A stretch of 64,000 bases of DNA from Penium margaritaceum. Lineage: Eukaryota > Streptophyta > Zygnematophyceae > Desmidiales > Peniaceae. The notes under the pieces were generated by a model, which saw only the letters and a program-made list of their open reading frames with translations, searched no databases and had not been told where the DNA came from. Within the stretch, counting starts at the first letter, position 1; each line of letters opens with the position of its first letter. Below, piece after piece: positions 21,280 through 32,596 of this stretch. The translations under genes were made by a program, and so were the position numbers. The stretch lies in NCBI GenBank assembly GCA_023375785.1, contig SZWC01000529.1:21919-85918 (forward strand). Direction: 5' to 3'.

Positions 21280-22554
21280 TGTTACCCCATTTTTTTCCGC
21301 GCTTGTCATTGTTTCACGATGTCACTTCACTTCCGCGCCTTCTATGTTGTCCTCCGCACATCTCCTCCTTCCGCATACCATAAGACTTCATCCCACATTC
21401 ACCATGACACGATGTCACAATTGATCACTCACACGTGTTCTTTCCTCACTTCACATCACCCCTATGACACGGCAATTCCGCAGAATTCCATTACCCGCTC
21501 CCGGAACACCCCCGTTCCGCGGATCTGGCTTCCCCCTGGTGTCCCTTATATGGCAATTCCGTAGGTACACACATGGCCCACTTTTGCAGTCCCTCTGCTG
21601 CAGATTTGTCTTCCCCCTAGTGTCTCTAACATGGCGATTATGTAGATACACACATGGCACATTTCTGAAGCCCCTTCTCCGCGGATTTGGCACCCTCTGC
21701 ACTCCTAAAATAGGCCCATTCCGCAGTCCCACCCATTAGTCACTTTGGCAGTACCCTTATTGCGGGTTCCATCCCTCCGCTAAAGCACAGAACATGGCAA
21801 ATCCGTGGAACCAAGACAGAGACACAGAAATCACTCGACGGAGGCCCAATACGCGTTCTTCCGCTCTCTTGAGAGTTGTCCAAAGGCCACCTTTCCATTT
21901 CCGTAGTCACTTGCGTATTCTTCCGCGCTCCTCACTTGTGTCAGGCCAGTCTTGTGAGTGGTTCTGCGGACCACCTTTTGTCATTTTTGGAGACCTCAGA
22001 TTCACTTGCGGATTCCATGGTGACAGAGTGCTGAGATGAAGGAGAGCGTGAGGCAATGTTGTGAGGTAATGAGCTTGATTAACTCATGTCAACTGAACAC
22101 ATGTCCACAAGCCCGAATCCAATACAAGACTGATGCAACTAGGCCCATGATATAGTCCGCTATACCGTTCCCCGCCACGTCGCGGCCCCTTTACATTCAC
22201 ACCCACTACCACCACTTCTTTATTCCCATCCGTAGAGCAAGTGCCACCATTGCTTCCTCCTTGCTTGTCGCGCTGCCTCCCGCCACTTCTTGGTCTTCGC
22301 GCCTTGTGGTTCCCGCCATTCTTGGTCCGGTTGTCTTCCCGCATCTTATACAACACTTTTGCACCTTGTGTGACCCCTTGCTTTGTCTACACCATTTGTG
22401 CCTCTTGTTCCGTCCTTGCATGCCTCTCCTCTAAACATCAAATCTGCAGATACACATGGAGGCCTCTTTCCGCACCCCTTTTGTCCACACAAGTGACTCC
22501 AACATCATCAGAACTGTAGCAAATCCACGGGTCAACATTATGGCTACTTCCCGC
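21280..22554. other. Unclassified CCGC-rich, LTR-like DNA
   Basis: Starts TGTTACCCC right at the satellite edge. It is C-rich on plus, with several TCCGCGGAT-type phrases like those of the Ty3-like LTR blocks, and holds a short tandem repeat (21471-21720). No frame over about 100 codons resembles a protein. I read it as LTR or leader remnant of an element related to G1 and G2, but cannot prove it. Confidence 0.35.
21471..21720 (+). repeat. Three diverged ~79-bp tandem copies
   Basis: ATGGCAATTCCG-type starts recur near 21471, 21550 and 21630, each followed by a CCGCGGAT or CTGCAGAT phrase, CTTCCCCCT and GTGTC. The later two copies share GTA-TACACACATGGC. The copies are clearly diverged. Confidence 0.6.
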
Positions 22555-23207
22555 TGTCAATGCGCCGGATAGCAACGGTCTAGAAAACGGGTCCCGACAT
22601 GGGAGGCCGCCAACCGCTCTTGGTATTGCAACCAAGATAACATATCACCCTCGAATGAGGGATCCACACTTTAGGTTCGTTTGGTTTGCAACCTCACGAA
22701 GTCCGCATGTTGGTCTTTGGTGTCTACCTTTGGTTGGACACTCTGTGAGGAGTCTCAAAGGCAAGAACTGTAAATGGATGCATGCAAGGTACAGGCTTTT
22801 ATACTTGCAGAGCTTTGCTAAAGCTTCTGCTTGTAGTGTCTCCACTGGAGCCAACCTCATCCTACATTCCTACTTGGTGCGTCCTTAGACCGCCAAGTGT
22901 CATCCTCAAGGCAGGCTCTAGTAAGCTTCTTAGAAGCTTCCTGTCCCAGTTTTGGCCACAAAGAAAATTGCGGCCGTCGCGGTGTTTGAAGCTGCGACCT
23001 CTGGTTTGAGACTCCGGTGCCTAATCAACCAAGCCAAAAAGTTATGGTTCCTATGATGAGCCACAGGGGACGTACCCATTATGGGCAGTGCATTCCTGGC
23101 CCATCTCAGAACAGACCAAGGGGACATACTCCATAGAGCAGTGCATGCCTTGTCTGTTTGTTTAGCTAGCCAGCTAGGCAGTGGACAAGGTGCACACTAT
23201 TTCAACA
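22555..23207 (-). repeat. 3' LTR of copia C1
   Basis: On minus it begins TGTTGAAATAG at 23207, directly after the purine tract AAGGGAGAGATT (23219-23208), and ends TTGACA at 22555. It shares ordered landmarks with the solo LTR at 70-758. Both copies start with TGT and end with ACA. About 653 bp. Confidence 0.75.
22970..23040 (-). promoter_or_regulatory. tRNA-like segment in the C1 LTR
   Basis: On minus, TGGTTGATTAG (23031-23021) fits the A-box consensus at 10 of 11 positions and GCTTCAAACAC (22992-22982) fits the B box GGTTCRANNCC at 9 of 11, with about 39 nt between the starts. It lies some 175 nt into the LTR, close to the equivalent place (about 125 nt in) of the solo LTR copy, and on the element's own strand. 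Stems are imperfect, so it is not a working tRNA. Confidence 0.4.
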
Positions 23208-23267
23208 AATCTCTCCCTTGCACCTCTGTCCATCTGTCCCTCGCTCGGCTCCATCACTGCCTTGGAG

Positions 23268-23748
23268 CTCACCATTCCTCTGACGCACTCCTCATGCCGA
23301 ATCCACGAATGCCTGCATAATGCAAGTCGCTGTCCAACGGCTTGGTCATGCAGTCAGCAAGCATGCTCTTTGTTCCGCAATGCTACAAGACCACCACGTT
23401 CTTCATGACCAGATCACGTGAGCAGTGGTAACGTATGGCGATGTGCTTTGTTTTCCGAGAGATGATCTCGTCTTCAGCCATCAAGATGGTGCTCATGTTG
23501 TCCACGTGTATGATCGTGGCGTCTTTCTGTGGCACTGTCATTTCGCCAAGCAGGATGCGGAGCCATTGAGTCTCTTTGGACACCTCAGACAAAGCAACGA
23601 ACTCTGCCTCAGTCGTAGACACGGAAACACAATCCTGCTTCCTGCTGGCCCATGAGATGGCAACGCCATTCAAGATACACATGTATCCAGAGGTGGATTT
23701 CCTGTCGTCAAGATTTCCTCCCCAGTCAGCGTCGGTGTAGCATTTCAA
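23268..23748 (-). pseudogene. C1 RNase H domain and pol end
   Basis: Contains CYTDADWGGNLDDRKSTSGY, SWASRKQDCVSVSTTEAEFV and ALSEVSKETQWLRILL, the standard Ty1/copia RNase H signature, followed by HVDNMSTI. The C-terminal CMTKPLDSDLHYAGI phrase and the pol end lie near 23270-23350, just before the polypurine tract. Confidence 0.85.
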
Positions 23749-23769
23749 ACGAAGGGGGTCCGTTCCTTC

Positions 23770-25746
23770 TTAGCCTCCAAGGACAAGGCCCATGTAACGT
23801 GTCATCTGCAGGTAGCGCAAGATGCGCTTGACAGCCTGCGAATGTTGTGGCCCTGGGTTGGCCACGAACCTGCTCACTTGTCCCACAGCATAGCAGATGT
23901 CTGGACGAGTCCCTACCATGGCGTACATGATGCTACCAACGGCGGACTGGTAGGGGATGTCTGGCATCTCCCTTTGTTCTGCTTCGTTGCTTGGCGACAT
24001 GGAGGCCCTCAGCTTTGTGCTGGTCATCATTGGGGTGCTGACAGGTTTGTAGTCTTCCATGTGGTAGCGCTTCAACACCTCACCAATGTATTTGGTTTGG
24101 TTGAGTTCGATGGTGCCTGCTGCTTGGTTGCGGTGGATGGCAATCCCAAGGTAGTACTCGAGAGGACCCATGTCCTTCATCTTGAACCTTTTGGTGAGAT
24201 CAGACTTCAGCCCATCCAGCAGCTCGACCGAAGACGAGCAGATGATCAGATCATCCACGTACAGCACAACCAGCATCAGCCCTCTCCCATCATCACGCAC
24301 GTACATGCTGGGGTCATTCTGGCAATGCGCGAAGGAGAGGCCGGTCATGAAACCGTCCATCTCTTTGTACCACATCATTGGGGCCTGTTTCAGCCCGAAG
24401 AGCGCTTTCACCATCGTGCACACCTTGCCCTTGGGAGCTTCAACTCCTTCGGGCACCTCCATCAGCACTTCCTTGTCAAGCTTCCCATAAAGGAAAGCTG
24501 TCCTGACGTCCATCTGGTGTATCTCCAAGTTCTTTGCGGCAGCAATGCCAAGGAGAGAGCGGATGGAGGCAAAGGTCACGACGGGCGCGAACGTCTCATC
24601 GTACTCGGAGCCCGGGCGTTGAGAGAACCCCTTAGCCACTACCCTTGCCTTGAACTTGTCGATGTTGCCGTCTTGCTTCTTCTTCACTCGGAGGACCCAC
24701 TTGGATCCCACCACGTGGGCCTTGTCGGGTCTATCCACCAGCACCCACGTGCCGTTCTCGGCAATGGATGCGAGCTCGCTATCCACTGCCTCCTTCCACT
24801 TGGCCGCATCTGGGCCATTCATGGCCTCCGCCACTGTGGATGGCTCTCCCTGAGCCATGCACGACCAGCTAAGGCCGGTCCAATCATCCTCATACCGCAA
24901 AGGNTCGTTGTCGTCAGAAGAGTCGTCAGACTCCAAGTCAGACTCGGAAGCCTCGGACGCCTCGGTATCCGCGTCCATGTCAGATGCTGCATCATCCTCC
25001 GCAGCCACTCTCCCATTCCCACCACCTGCTGGCAAGGCGAGCCAGTTGTCGGGCGCTTGGTCTCCGGACTCAAGCAACACTATCCACTCTCCCGCTTTGG
25101 GAGTGATGGTCGGGTCCAGCAGCTCTCCCTTTCCAAGGGTGCGTTCGTCAAACACGACGTCGCGGCTCCTCACGAGCTTGCCTGCTGCCTGGTCCCAAAG
25201 CCGATAGGCTTTGTGTGACGTGTCGTACCCAACCATGATGCACTTCTTGGAGCGTGCATCAAGCTTGCCTCCACCTTCTCCCGACTGGATCTTCACCCAT
25301 GTAGTTGACCAGAACACCTTCAGATGAGATGCGTTGGGTTTCTTTCCCGACCATGCTTCCTGTGGGGTCTTCAACTGCTTGTCCTCCTCCTTTCCATGCT
25401 TCCGCAATGCGGTCGCTGGTGTGAGGTTCAAGAGGTAGCAAGCCGTTGTTGCTGCTTCAACCCAAAAATGGGGTGGGAGCTTGGCGTCGAAGAGCATGCT
25501 TCGCACCATGCCAAGTAGGGTCTGGTTCATCCTCTCGGCAACGCCGTTGCTTTGGGGGTTGTAAGGGGTGATTTTCTTGTGGCGGATGCCATGATGCTTG
25601 AGCCAAGGCTTGCATCCCTCGTACTCACCCCTGTTGTCACTTCGGAGCGCCTTCACCTTCTTGGATGTTTGCCGCTCCACCATGGCGATGAACTCGAGGA
25701 GCTTCTCCTTGACCTCTCCCTTTGTTTTGAGGAAGTAGATCCACAA
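23770..25746 (-). CDS. C1 pol: integrase C-terminal part and reverse transcriptase
   Basis: A 658-codon open frame. Residues 1-120: integrase core, with ALRSDNRGEYEG (second catalytic Asp) and TPYNPQSNGVAERMNQ (catalytic Glu); the first Asp lies upstream of the cut. Residues about 130-300: linker with the LKVF, KKCIMVGYDTSHKAYRLWD phrase and an acidic Asp/Ser/Glu stretch. Residues about 320-640: RVT_2 reverse transcriptase with GTWVLVDRPDKAHVVGSKWV, FSQRPGSEYDETFAPVV, QMDVRTAFLYGKL and VLYVDDLIICSSS near residue 495 (the Y-V-D-D box). One residue near 282 is unknown because of an N. The minus orientation matches the LTR. The 458-codon plus frame at 23842-25218 is its antisense shadow. Confidence 0.95.
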   Translation of the reverse strand: MWIYFLKTKGEVKEKLLEFIAMVERQTSKKVKALRSDNRGEYEGCKPWLKHHGIRHKKITPYNPQSNGVAERMNQTLLGMVRSMLFDAKLPPHFWVEAATTACYLLNLTPATALRKHGKEEDKQLKTPQEAWSGKKPNASHLKVFWSTTWVKIQSGEGGGKLDARSKKCIMVGYDTSHKAYRLWDQAAGKLVRSRDVVFDERTLGKGELLDPTITPKAGEWIVLLESGDQAPDNWLALPAGGGNGRVAAEDDAASDMDADTEASEASESDLESDDSSDDNXPLRYEDDWTGLSWSCMAQGEPSTVAEAMNGPDAAKWKEAVDSELASIAENGTWVLVDRPDKAHVVGSKWVLRVKKKQDGNIDKFKARVVAKGFSQRPGSEYDETFAPVVTFASIRSLLGIAAAKNLEIHQMDVRTAFLYGKLDKEVLMEVPEGVEAPKGKVCTMVKALFGLKQAPMMWYKEMDGFMTGLSFAHCQNDPSMYVRDDGRGLMLVVLYVDDLIICSSSVELLDGLKSDLTKRFKMKDMGPLEYYLGIAIHRNQAAGTIELNQTKYIGEVLKRYHMEDYKPVSTPMMTSTKLRASMSPSNEAEQREMPDIPYQSAVGSIMYAMVGTRPDICYAVGQVSRFVANPGPQHSQAVKRILRYLQMTRYMGLVLGG

Positions 25747-25781
25747 CTTGCGGCTGTGGTCATCAATGAAGGTTAGGAAGT

Positions 25782-28700
25782 ACTACTTATTGAAGGTCCT
25801 TGTGCTTTCTTGTTGATACCTGGTGTTCCCAAACCATTGTTTCCCCCTTTGACCATTTGTGACTCGTACTACGAGTTGTCAAAGTTGACCACACATAGTG
25901 ACATTCCTTGGTCATGGTCAGTGACATATGCTCATTTTGGTTGGTCATTGTAAATGGTAGCCACACCTTGCCACTACTTATTGAAGGTCATTGTGCTTGC
26001 TAGTTGATACCCGGTGTTCCCAAACCATCGTTTCCCCCTCTGACAATTTGTGACTCGTGTTATGAGTTGTCCATATTCACTACACACAGCGGATTTCTTT
26101 GGTCAAAGGCAGTACATATGCCTACTTTGGTCCGTCATCCTGCATGGTAGCCACACCGTGCTACTAATTATAGAAGTTTGTTGTACTTGCTAGTTGAAAA
26201 CTAATATTCCAGAACCATTGTTTCCCCCTCTGACCATTTGTGACTCGTGCTATGGGTTGTGAACGTTTACCACCCATATTGAAATTCTTTTGTCATGGTC
26301 AGTGACATATGGCTAGTTTGGTTGTTTGGTGTGCATGGTAGCCTTACCATGCCACTAATCATTGAAGTTCTTTGTCAATTATAGTCGCTACATATGGTTC
26401 CCAAACCCATTCTCTCCCTCTGACCACTTGTGACTCGTGTTATGAGTTGTCAGTATTGACCACACATAGTGGACTTCTTTGGTCATAGTCAGTGACGTAT
26501 GTATCCGTTGGTTGGTCACTGTGCACTCTAGCCACGCTCTGCCACTCATAGTTGACAGTCTTTGTACCTTCTGGTTGATAACTCGTGCTCCCAACCCATT
26601 GTTTCTTCCTCTGACCATTTGTGACTCGTGTTATGAGTTTTCAATGTCGAAGACACACTGTGAATTGCTTTTGGTCATGGTAAGTGGCATATGCCTACTT
26701 TGGTTTAGCATTGTACATGGTTGCCACGCCGTGTCAATATGTATTCAATGTCTTTGTGCTTTCGAATTGATAGCTAGTACTCCCAAGCCATTGCTACCCA
26801 CTCTGACTATCTGTGGCTCTTATTATGAGTTGTCAATGTTGACCACATGAAGTGAAATCATTTGGTCATGGCCAGTGACATATGCATACTTTGGTTGGTT
26901 ATTGTGCATTGTAGCCACACTGTGGCAGTACTGATTGAAGGTCATTGTGCTTGCTAGTTGATACATGATGTCTCCAAACCATTGTTCCCCACTTTGACCA
27001 TTTGTGACTCGTATTATGAGTTGTCAATGTTGACCACACACAGTGGATTTCTTTGGTCAAAGGCAGCACATATGCCTACTCTGGTTTGTCATTGTGCATG
27101 GTAGCCACACCGTGCTACTAATAACCAGAGGTCGTTTTCCTTGCTAGTTGAAAACTAATATTCCGAAACCATTGTTCCCCCCTCTGACCATTTGTGACTC
27201 GTGTTAGGGGCTGTGAACGTTGACCACCCATACTGAAATTCTTTGGTCATGGTCAGTGACATATGCCTAGTTTGGTTGTTCGGTGTGCATAGCTGCCACA
27301 CCGTGCCACCGGGTATTGAAGTTCTTTGTCCTTTCTAGTCTATACATAGGGTTCCCAAACTATGTCTCTCCCCCTGATCATTTGTGAATCGTGTTATGAG
27401 TTGTCAATGTTGACAACAAATAGTGGACTTCTTTGGTCATAGTCAGTGACCTATGCATCCTTTGGTTGGTCACTGTGCATGCTAGCCACACTGTGCCACT
27501 ACTTGTTGAAGTTCGTCGTACTTGCTAGTTGATAACTAGTGCTCCCAACACATTGTTTCCCCCTCTGACCATTTGTGACCCGTGTTATGAGTTTTCAACG
27601 TTATCCACAGACTTTGAAATTCTGTTGGTCATGATTAGTGGCATGTGCCTACTTTCGTTTGTCAATGTACATTGTTGCCACGCCGTGTCTATACGTATTG
27701 AAGGTCTTTGTGCTTTCTAGTTGATAGCTAATGTTCCCAAAGCATTGTTACCCCGTCTCACTATCTGTGACTCTTCTTGTGAGTTGTCAATGTTGACCAC
27801 ATGAAAAGAAATTCGTTGGTCATGGTCAGTGACATATGCATACTTTGGTTGGTCACTGTGCATGGTAGCCACACTGTGCCCCTACATATTGAAGGTATTT
27901 GTACTTAATAGTCGATAGCTAGTATTCACAAATAATTGTTTCCCCTTCTGACCATTTGTGACTTGTGTTATGCATTGTCAAAGTTGACCACACATAATGA
28001 CATTATTTGGTCATAGTCAGAGACACATGCCTACTTTTGTTGGTCGTTGTACATTGTAGCCACACCGTGCCACTACTCATTGAAGATCCTTGTGCTTGCT
28101 AGTTGAGACCTGGTGTTCCCAAACCATTGTTCTCCGCTCTGACCACTTGTGACTCGTGTAATGAGTTTTCAACGTTGACCACACACTGTGAATTTCTTTT
28201 GGTCATGGTTAGTGGCATATGCCTACTTTGGTTTCTCACTGTACATGGTTGCCATGCCGTGTCACTACGTATTGAAGATCTTTGTGCTTTCTAGTTGATA
28301 GCTAGTGTTCCCAACCCATTGTTACCCCCTTTTGACCATCTGTGGCTCTTGTTGTGTCTTGTCAACGTTGACCACATGAAGTGAAATTCTTTGGTCATTG
28401 TCAATAACATATGCATACTTTGGTTTGTCACTGCGCATGGTAGCCAGACTGTGCCACTACATATTGAAGGTCTTCGTACTAGCTAGTCGATAACTAGTAT
28501 TCACAAACCATTGTTTCCCCCTCTTACCATTTGTTTCCGGTGTTGTGAGTTGTCAACGTTGACCACACATCCTGACATTCTTTGGTCATGGTCATTGACA
28601 TATGCCTACTTTGGTTGGTCATTGTGCATGGTAGCCACACCGTGCCACTACTTATTGAAGGTCCTTGTGCTTGCTAGTTGATCCCTGGTGTTCTTTATCA

Positions 28701-30265
28701 ATCGTTCCCTCATCTGACCATTTGTGACACGTATTATGAGTTGTCAACGTTGACCACACACAGCGGATGTTTTTGGTCAAAGGCAGTACATATTCCTACG
28801 TTGGTCATTCATTGTGCATGGTAGCCACACCGTGCTACTAATTTATTGGGGTCATTGTCCTTGCACGTTAAAAACTAATATTCCAAAACCATTGTTTCCC
28901 CCTCAGACCATTTGTAACTCGTGTTATGGGTTGTGAACGTTGACCACCCATACTCAAAATCTTTGGTCATGGTCAGTGACATATGCCTGGTTTTGTTGTT
29001 TGGTGTGCATAGTAGCCACACCGGGTCACCGCGTATTGAAGTTCTTTGTCCTTTCTAGTCGATACATAGGGTTCCCAAATCATTGTCTCTCCTTTTTACC
29101 ATGTGTGACTCGTGTTAGGAGTTTTCAACGTTGTCCACACACCGTGAAATTCTGTCGGTCATGGTTAGTGGCATATGCCTACTTTGGTTTGTCACTGTAC
29201 ATGGTTGCCACGCCGTGTAACTACGTATTAAAGGTCTTTGTACTTTCTAGTTGATGGCTAATGTTCTCAAAGCATTGTTACCCCGTCTCACTATATGCGA
29301 CTCTTGTTGTGAGTTGTTATTGTTGACCACATGAAGTGAAATTCTTTGGTCATGGTCAGTGACATATGCATACTTTGGTTGGTCACTGTGCATGGTAGCC
29401 ACGCTGTGCCACTACATATTGAAGGTCATTGTACTTGCTAGTCGATAACTAGTATTCACAACCCGTTGTTTCCCCCTTTGGCCATTTGTGACTCGTGTTA
29501 TCAGTTGTCAAAGTTGACATCACATAGTGACATTCTTTGGTCAGGGTCAGTGACATGTGCCTACTTTTGTTGGTCATTGTACATGGTACCCACACCGTGC
29601 CACTACTTATTGAAAGTCCTTGTGCTCACTAGTTGATACCAGGTGTTCCCAAACAATCGTTTCCCCCTTTGCCTGTGTGTGACTTGTATAATGAGTTGTC
29701 AAAGATGACCACACATAGTGACAGTCTTTGGTCATCGTCAGTGACATATGCTCATTTTAGTTGGTCATTGTACATGGTAGCCACATCTTGCCATTACCTG
29801 TTGAAGGTCCTTGTGCTTGCTAGTTGATACATGGTGTTCCCAAACCATGGTTTCCCCCTCTAACGTTTGTGACTCGTATTGGTTTCCTACTTTGGTCAAT
29901 GATTGTCCATGGTAGCCGCACTGTGCTACTGCTTATTGAAGGTTGTTGTACTTGGTACCTTAAAATCAATATTTCGAAACTGTTGTTTCCCCCTCTGACC
30001 ATTTGTGACTCGTGTTATGGGTTGTGAGTGTTTACCACCCATATTGAAATTCTTTGGTCATGGTCATTGACATATGCCTAGTTTTGTTGTTTTGTGTGCA
30101 TGGTAGCCACACCGTGCCAGTACTTACTTGAGTTCTTTGTCCTTTCTAGTCTATACATAGGGTTCCCAAACCATTGTCTCTCCCTTTAAGAATTTGTGAC
30201 TCGTATTATGAGTTGTCGACGTTGACCACACACAGTGGATTTCTTTGGTCAAAGGCAGTACATAT
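25782..30265 (-). repeat. Satellite block 3 (reverse), about 23 monomers
   Basis: Same satellite as block 1 but on the other strand. Reading left to right as reverse types: C, B, A, F, E, D, then B, A, F, E, D, C, then E, D, C, B, A, then E, D, C, C, B, A, B. The basic order F-E-D-C-B-A is the mirror of the forward blocks. Missing or doubled types (C skipped near 26960, F skipped near 29100, C doubled near 29520-29710) mark unequal exchanges. It ends in a B monomer at CATAT, where copia C2 is inserted. Confidence 0.95.
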
Positions 30266-31016
30266 TATCAGAAGATTGCTTGTACTTTTGGTGAGTGGGC
30301 GCGGTCACAGGGACGAGCGCTAGAGGTCAGGGCAGAAGCACGAGCAAAAGCAGAGTGGAAAAAGCGATGGAACGCGGAGTTAAGGTGGAAGCAAGCGGAA
30401 AGGGGAGAAATGTGGTGTGGGCACAGCAGAGGAGGTGCAAGCGATGAGGAATAGATGAGTTGAGTGGACGCAGCACTTTGGAAAGCAGGACGAAAGCTTC
30501 CTCAAAGGTGCGGGCGTTGCTGATGTATGGGTGATGTTAGGAGGAATGAACTGGGCGCGGTGCGAGAGCACGGGCGCTGAGAGGGCAATGAGGGCAAAGG
30601 AGCTGGAGGTGGCCCAAGGGACGAGCCTGAAGAGGAATCCAATGGATTGATTACTCAAAGGAATACAAGCAATACAAATAGGTAGAAGTCTAGCCTAGCG
30701 CGCTTTGGCAAGCGGGCATAGAAGTGAAGTGGCGACTCGGGCAAGAGAGAGGAGGAGCGCCGCGAGACCACGATTTGGCTTTGCTAGCCGTACGCATAGG
30801 GGAGAAACGTGCGCAGGGGGGATCTCCGCAGGTGCGTTCGCCTTGACCGTTGGTGCGCGATAAACGTTGGTTTGGTAGTGGCAAGCTTTGCACGATAGTC
30901 GGTCATGAGACCGTTCCCACTTTGGTTACTTGGCTCCGGAGATGAACCTGCGCGGTTACTCTTTATTTTCTCAGTGACTCCGCCCCTTGAAGCGATCTCA
31001 GAGATAATGTCTGACA
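30266..31016 (-). repeat. 3' LTR of copia C2
   Basis: Begins TATCAGAAGATTG and ends AATGTCTGACA on plus. The partner LTR begins TGTCAGAAGATTG, so the family end is TGTCAGA with TCTGACA at the other side, a 7-bp inverted repeat. About 751 bp. Confidence 0.95.
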
Positions 31017-31025
31017 TCCCCCATA
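31017..31025 (-). other. Polypurine tract of C2
   Basis: On minus, TATGGGGGA stands immediately before the 3' LTR start TGTCAGA, the expected plus-strand primer position. Confidence 0.8.
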
Positions 31026-31160
31026 GATCGGGAAAGGGGTGCAAGCCTTGAATGGTAGGCATTGGAGTCCTGCTTCTGTGGAGGCATATCACAGAGAGAG
31101 CTTGGGAGGTTTTGGAGGCTGTGGACGCCTCAGCACCAAGTTGTAGAGGGAGGAGGTAAA

Positions 31161-31237
31161 CTGCACTCAATAACTCTACTCACACGCTGCTGCATCCTGG
31201 GGATGCAGCAGTGTGTGAGCAGAGTTATTGAGTGCAG
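31161..31237. other. Long near-perfect hairpin
   Basis: Arms 31161-31197 and 31201-31237 (37 bp each, from CTGCACTCAATAACTCT to TGCTGCATCC) pair at 35 of 37 positions, one exception being a G-T wobble, around a 3-nt loop TGG. It lies in the non-coding part of C2 near its 3' end. It may be a foldback insertion or a structural RNA element. Confidence 0.9.
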
Positions 31238-31529
31238 TGCCGGAAGGGACGTCAGCAGAGGGGCAGGCAGAGGTTGTCAGTAGTTTGGCAGGGATCTCAG
31301 TGGGGTTGTTGCAAGGCAGCGTGGGCTTGCAGTAGGAAGCAGAGCGGTTCCGACCACACACCCACATAGTTCTTGGACTCAATCCGTACTTGGGTCTGTG
31401 CAGGTTGTGTGCGGGGACAACTCCGCAGAGGCAGGCAGTCCAGATCTGTGAGGTCATGTGATGCGTTTGCAAGAAGCAGTCTGCTTCCTTCAGTAAACGG
31501 TTGACAAGGAGTTTGCCATGGGAAGGGAC

Positions 31530-31890
31530 TCAGGTCAGCAGTGTTTTGTGGGTCATGCAGTAGTCAGTAAGGAAGGTATGAAGGGGTGCATGAGCAATGT
31601 TGGAGAGAATGAGGCAAGGAGGTCGGTCAAAAAGCTTGATCTGTTGCCGTAGCCAGTCCCTGAACGCAAGGACAGCTCCGACCAGTGTGCGAAGAGACAA
31701 AATAGTGCAGTGCTGTGAGATTTGATCGTGAATGAAGAGGAAGTGACTGTGACGGGTGGTGGAGTATGCAGACGGAGGTTGAATGAGTGCGACGTGCAGA
31801 GAGTCAAAGCTACAGAGAGAGGTGTGAGAGGAGAGATGAGGAGAGGAGGACACAGTGTACATCTCAAGACCATACTCATCAGATCCAATC
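31530..31890 (-). pseudogene. Weak integrase-like trace in C2
   Basis: One open stretch reads PPSAYSTTRHSHFLFIHDQI, resembling the start of the copia integrase core (GPL..., fF-x-x-F-x-D). Later RPPCLILSN and TFLTDYCMTHKTLL resemble the region around the second Asp and the F-x-x-YC-x-x-x-GI motif. Similarity is faint. From 31898 to 32150 I see no clear domain. Confidence 0.4.
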
Positions 31891-32153
31891 TCACTCACAT
31901 GCTCGACTACTCATAACATAACAGTATTGGTAGGAACAGGATTCACAGGAGTAGGGATGGCAGGAGAGGGAGGTGCTTCCACGTTGTTGGCTGGGGTTGA
32001 ACGCCAGCTCGAGCTTCTTATCCGGTTTTAGTAGTGCTGACGGCGCTCTCCCGCCCAGCTGGGTTGCTCGCCATAAGACTTGCCGGGGTTCTGGTCCAGC
32101 CATTTGTCAGTGGTGCGGTGATGACAGACGTGCGGCAGATGGTTGCGGCGGCC

Positions 32154-32596
32154 TCACTTGTCTCCTTTGAGTTGACCGTGGCGGATGGTATAGGAGCAGG
32201 CGAGGAAGCGGTTGAGCATGCGGTTGTCACCAGTGGCGGCCATGGTTTCGAATGCGTTGGTGGCGATTGTGATGTCGCGTGCTTGCTTCGCGACGTAGTC
32301 CTTTTCTACCGCCATGAGCTTAGGGCTGATGACGGCGATTGGCAGCTTGTCGACAAGCAATTGCAACAGGATTTGGCGGATGATGTCATACTGACCCGGG
32401 AGGCCGGAGATGATGCCTGTGCAGATGAAAGTAGGAAGAACATCAATTTTCATCTCCTTGAGGTTGCGGGCAATGGTGGTGACAAATGCAATGTAGCTAC
32501 CCATGTTTGCGTGGACGACAAAGGGCACGGAAAAGAGCGACATGATTTTGATAACGCACGTAATGGACGTGTTGTTGCTGAAGTGGTCTTCAAGGG
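32154..32596 (-). pseudogene. C2 gag, C-terminal part (after the hAT)
   Basis: Reads LEDHFSNNTSITCVIKIMSL, then ARNLKEMKIDVLPTFICTGI, SGLPGQYDIIRQILLQLLVD and KLMAVEKDYVAKQA, matching the UBN2-type copia Gag (LxxLP.SY...., then an E-x-x-L-like helix). A CSYTIRHG-type stretch near the end resembles a decayed zinc knuckle. The other half of gag lies at 36621-37021, separated by the hAT. Confidence 0.8.

Larger units (their letters stand above)
22555..25781 (-). mobile_element. Ty1/copia element C1, truncated on its 5' side
   Basis: Reading on minus: the 3' part of integrase, reverse transcriptase, RNase H, polypurine tract, then the 3' LTR (22555-23207). The 5' LTR, Gag, protease and the integrase zinc finger are absent. 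Satellite in reverse orientation begins at 25782 in mid-element. The remaining pol region is well preserved with few breaks, so C1 is much younger than G1 and G2. A single N lies at 24903. Confidence 0.9.

Noticed and set aside
23842-25218. 458-codon plus-strand frame
   Set aside because: Antisense shadow of the C1 integrase and reverse transcriptase.
25782-30265. Dozens of 60-123 codon frames in the satellite
   Set aside because: They repeat with the monomer, occur on both strands and match nothing; they are satellite by-products.
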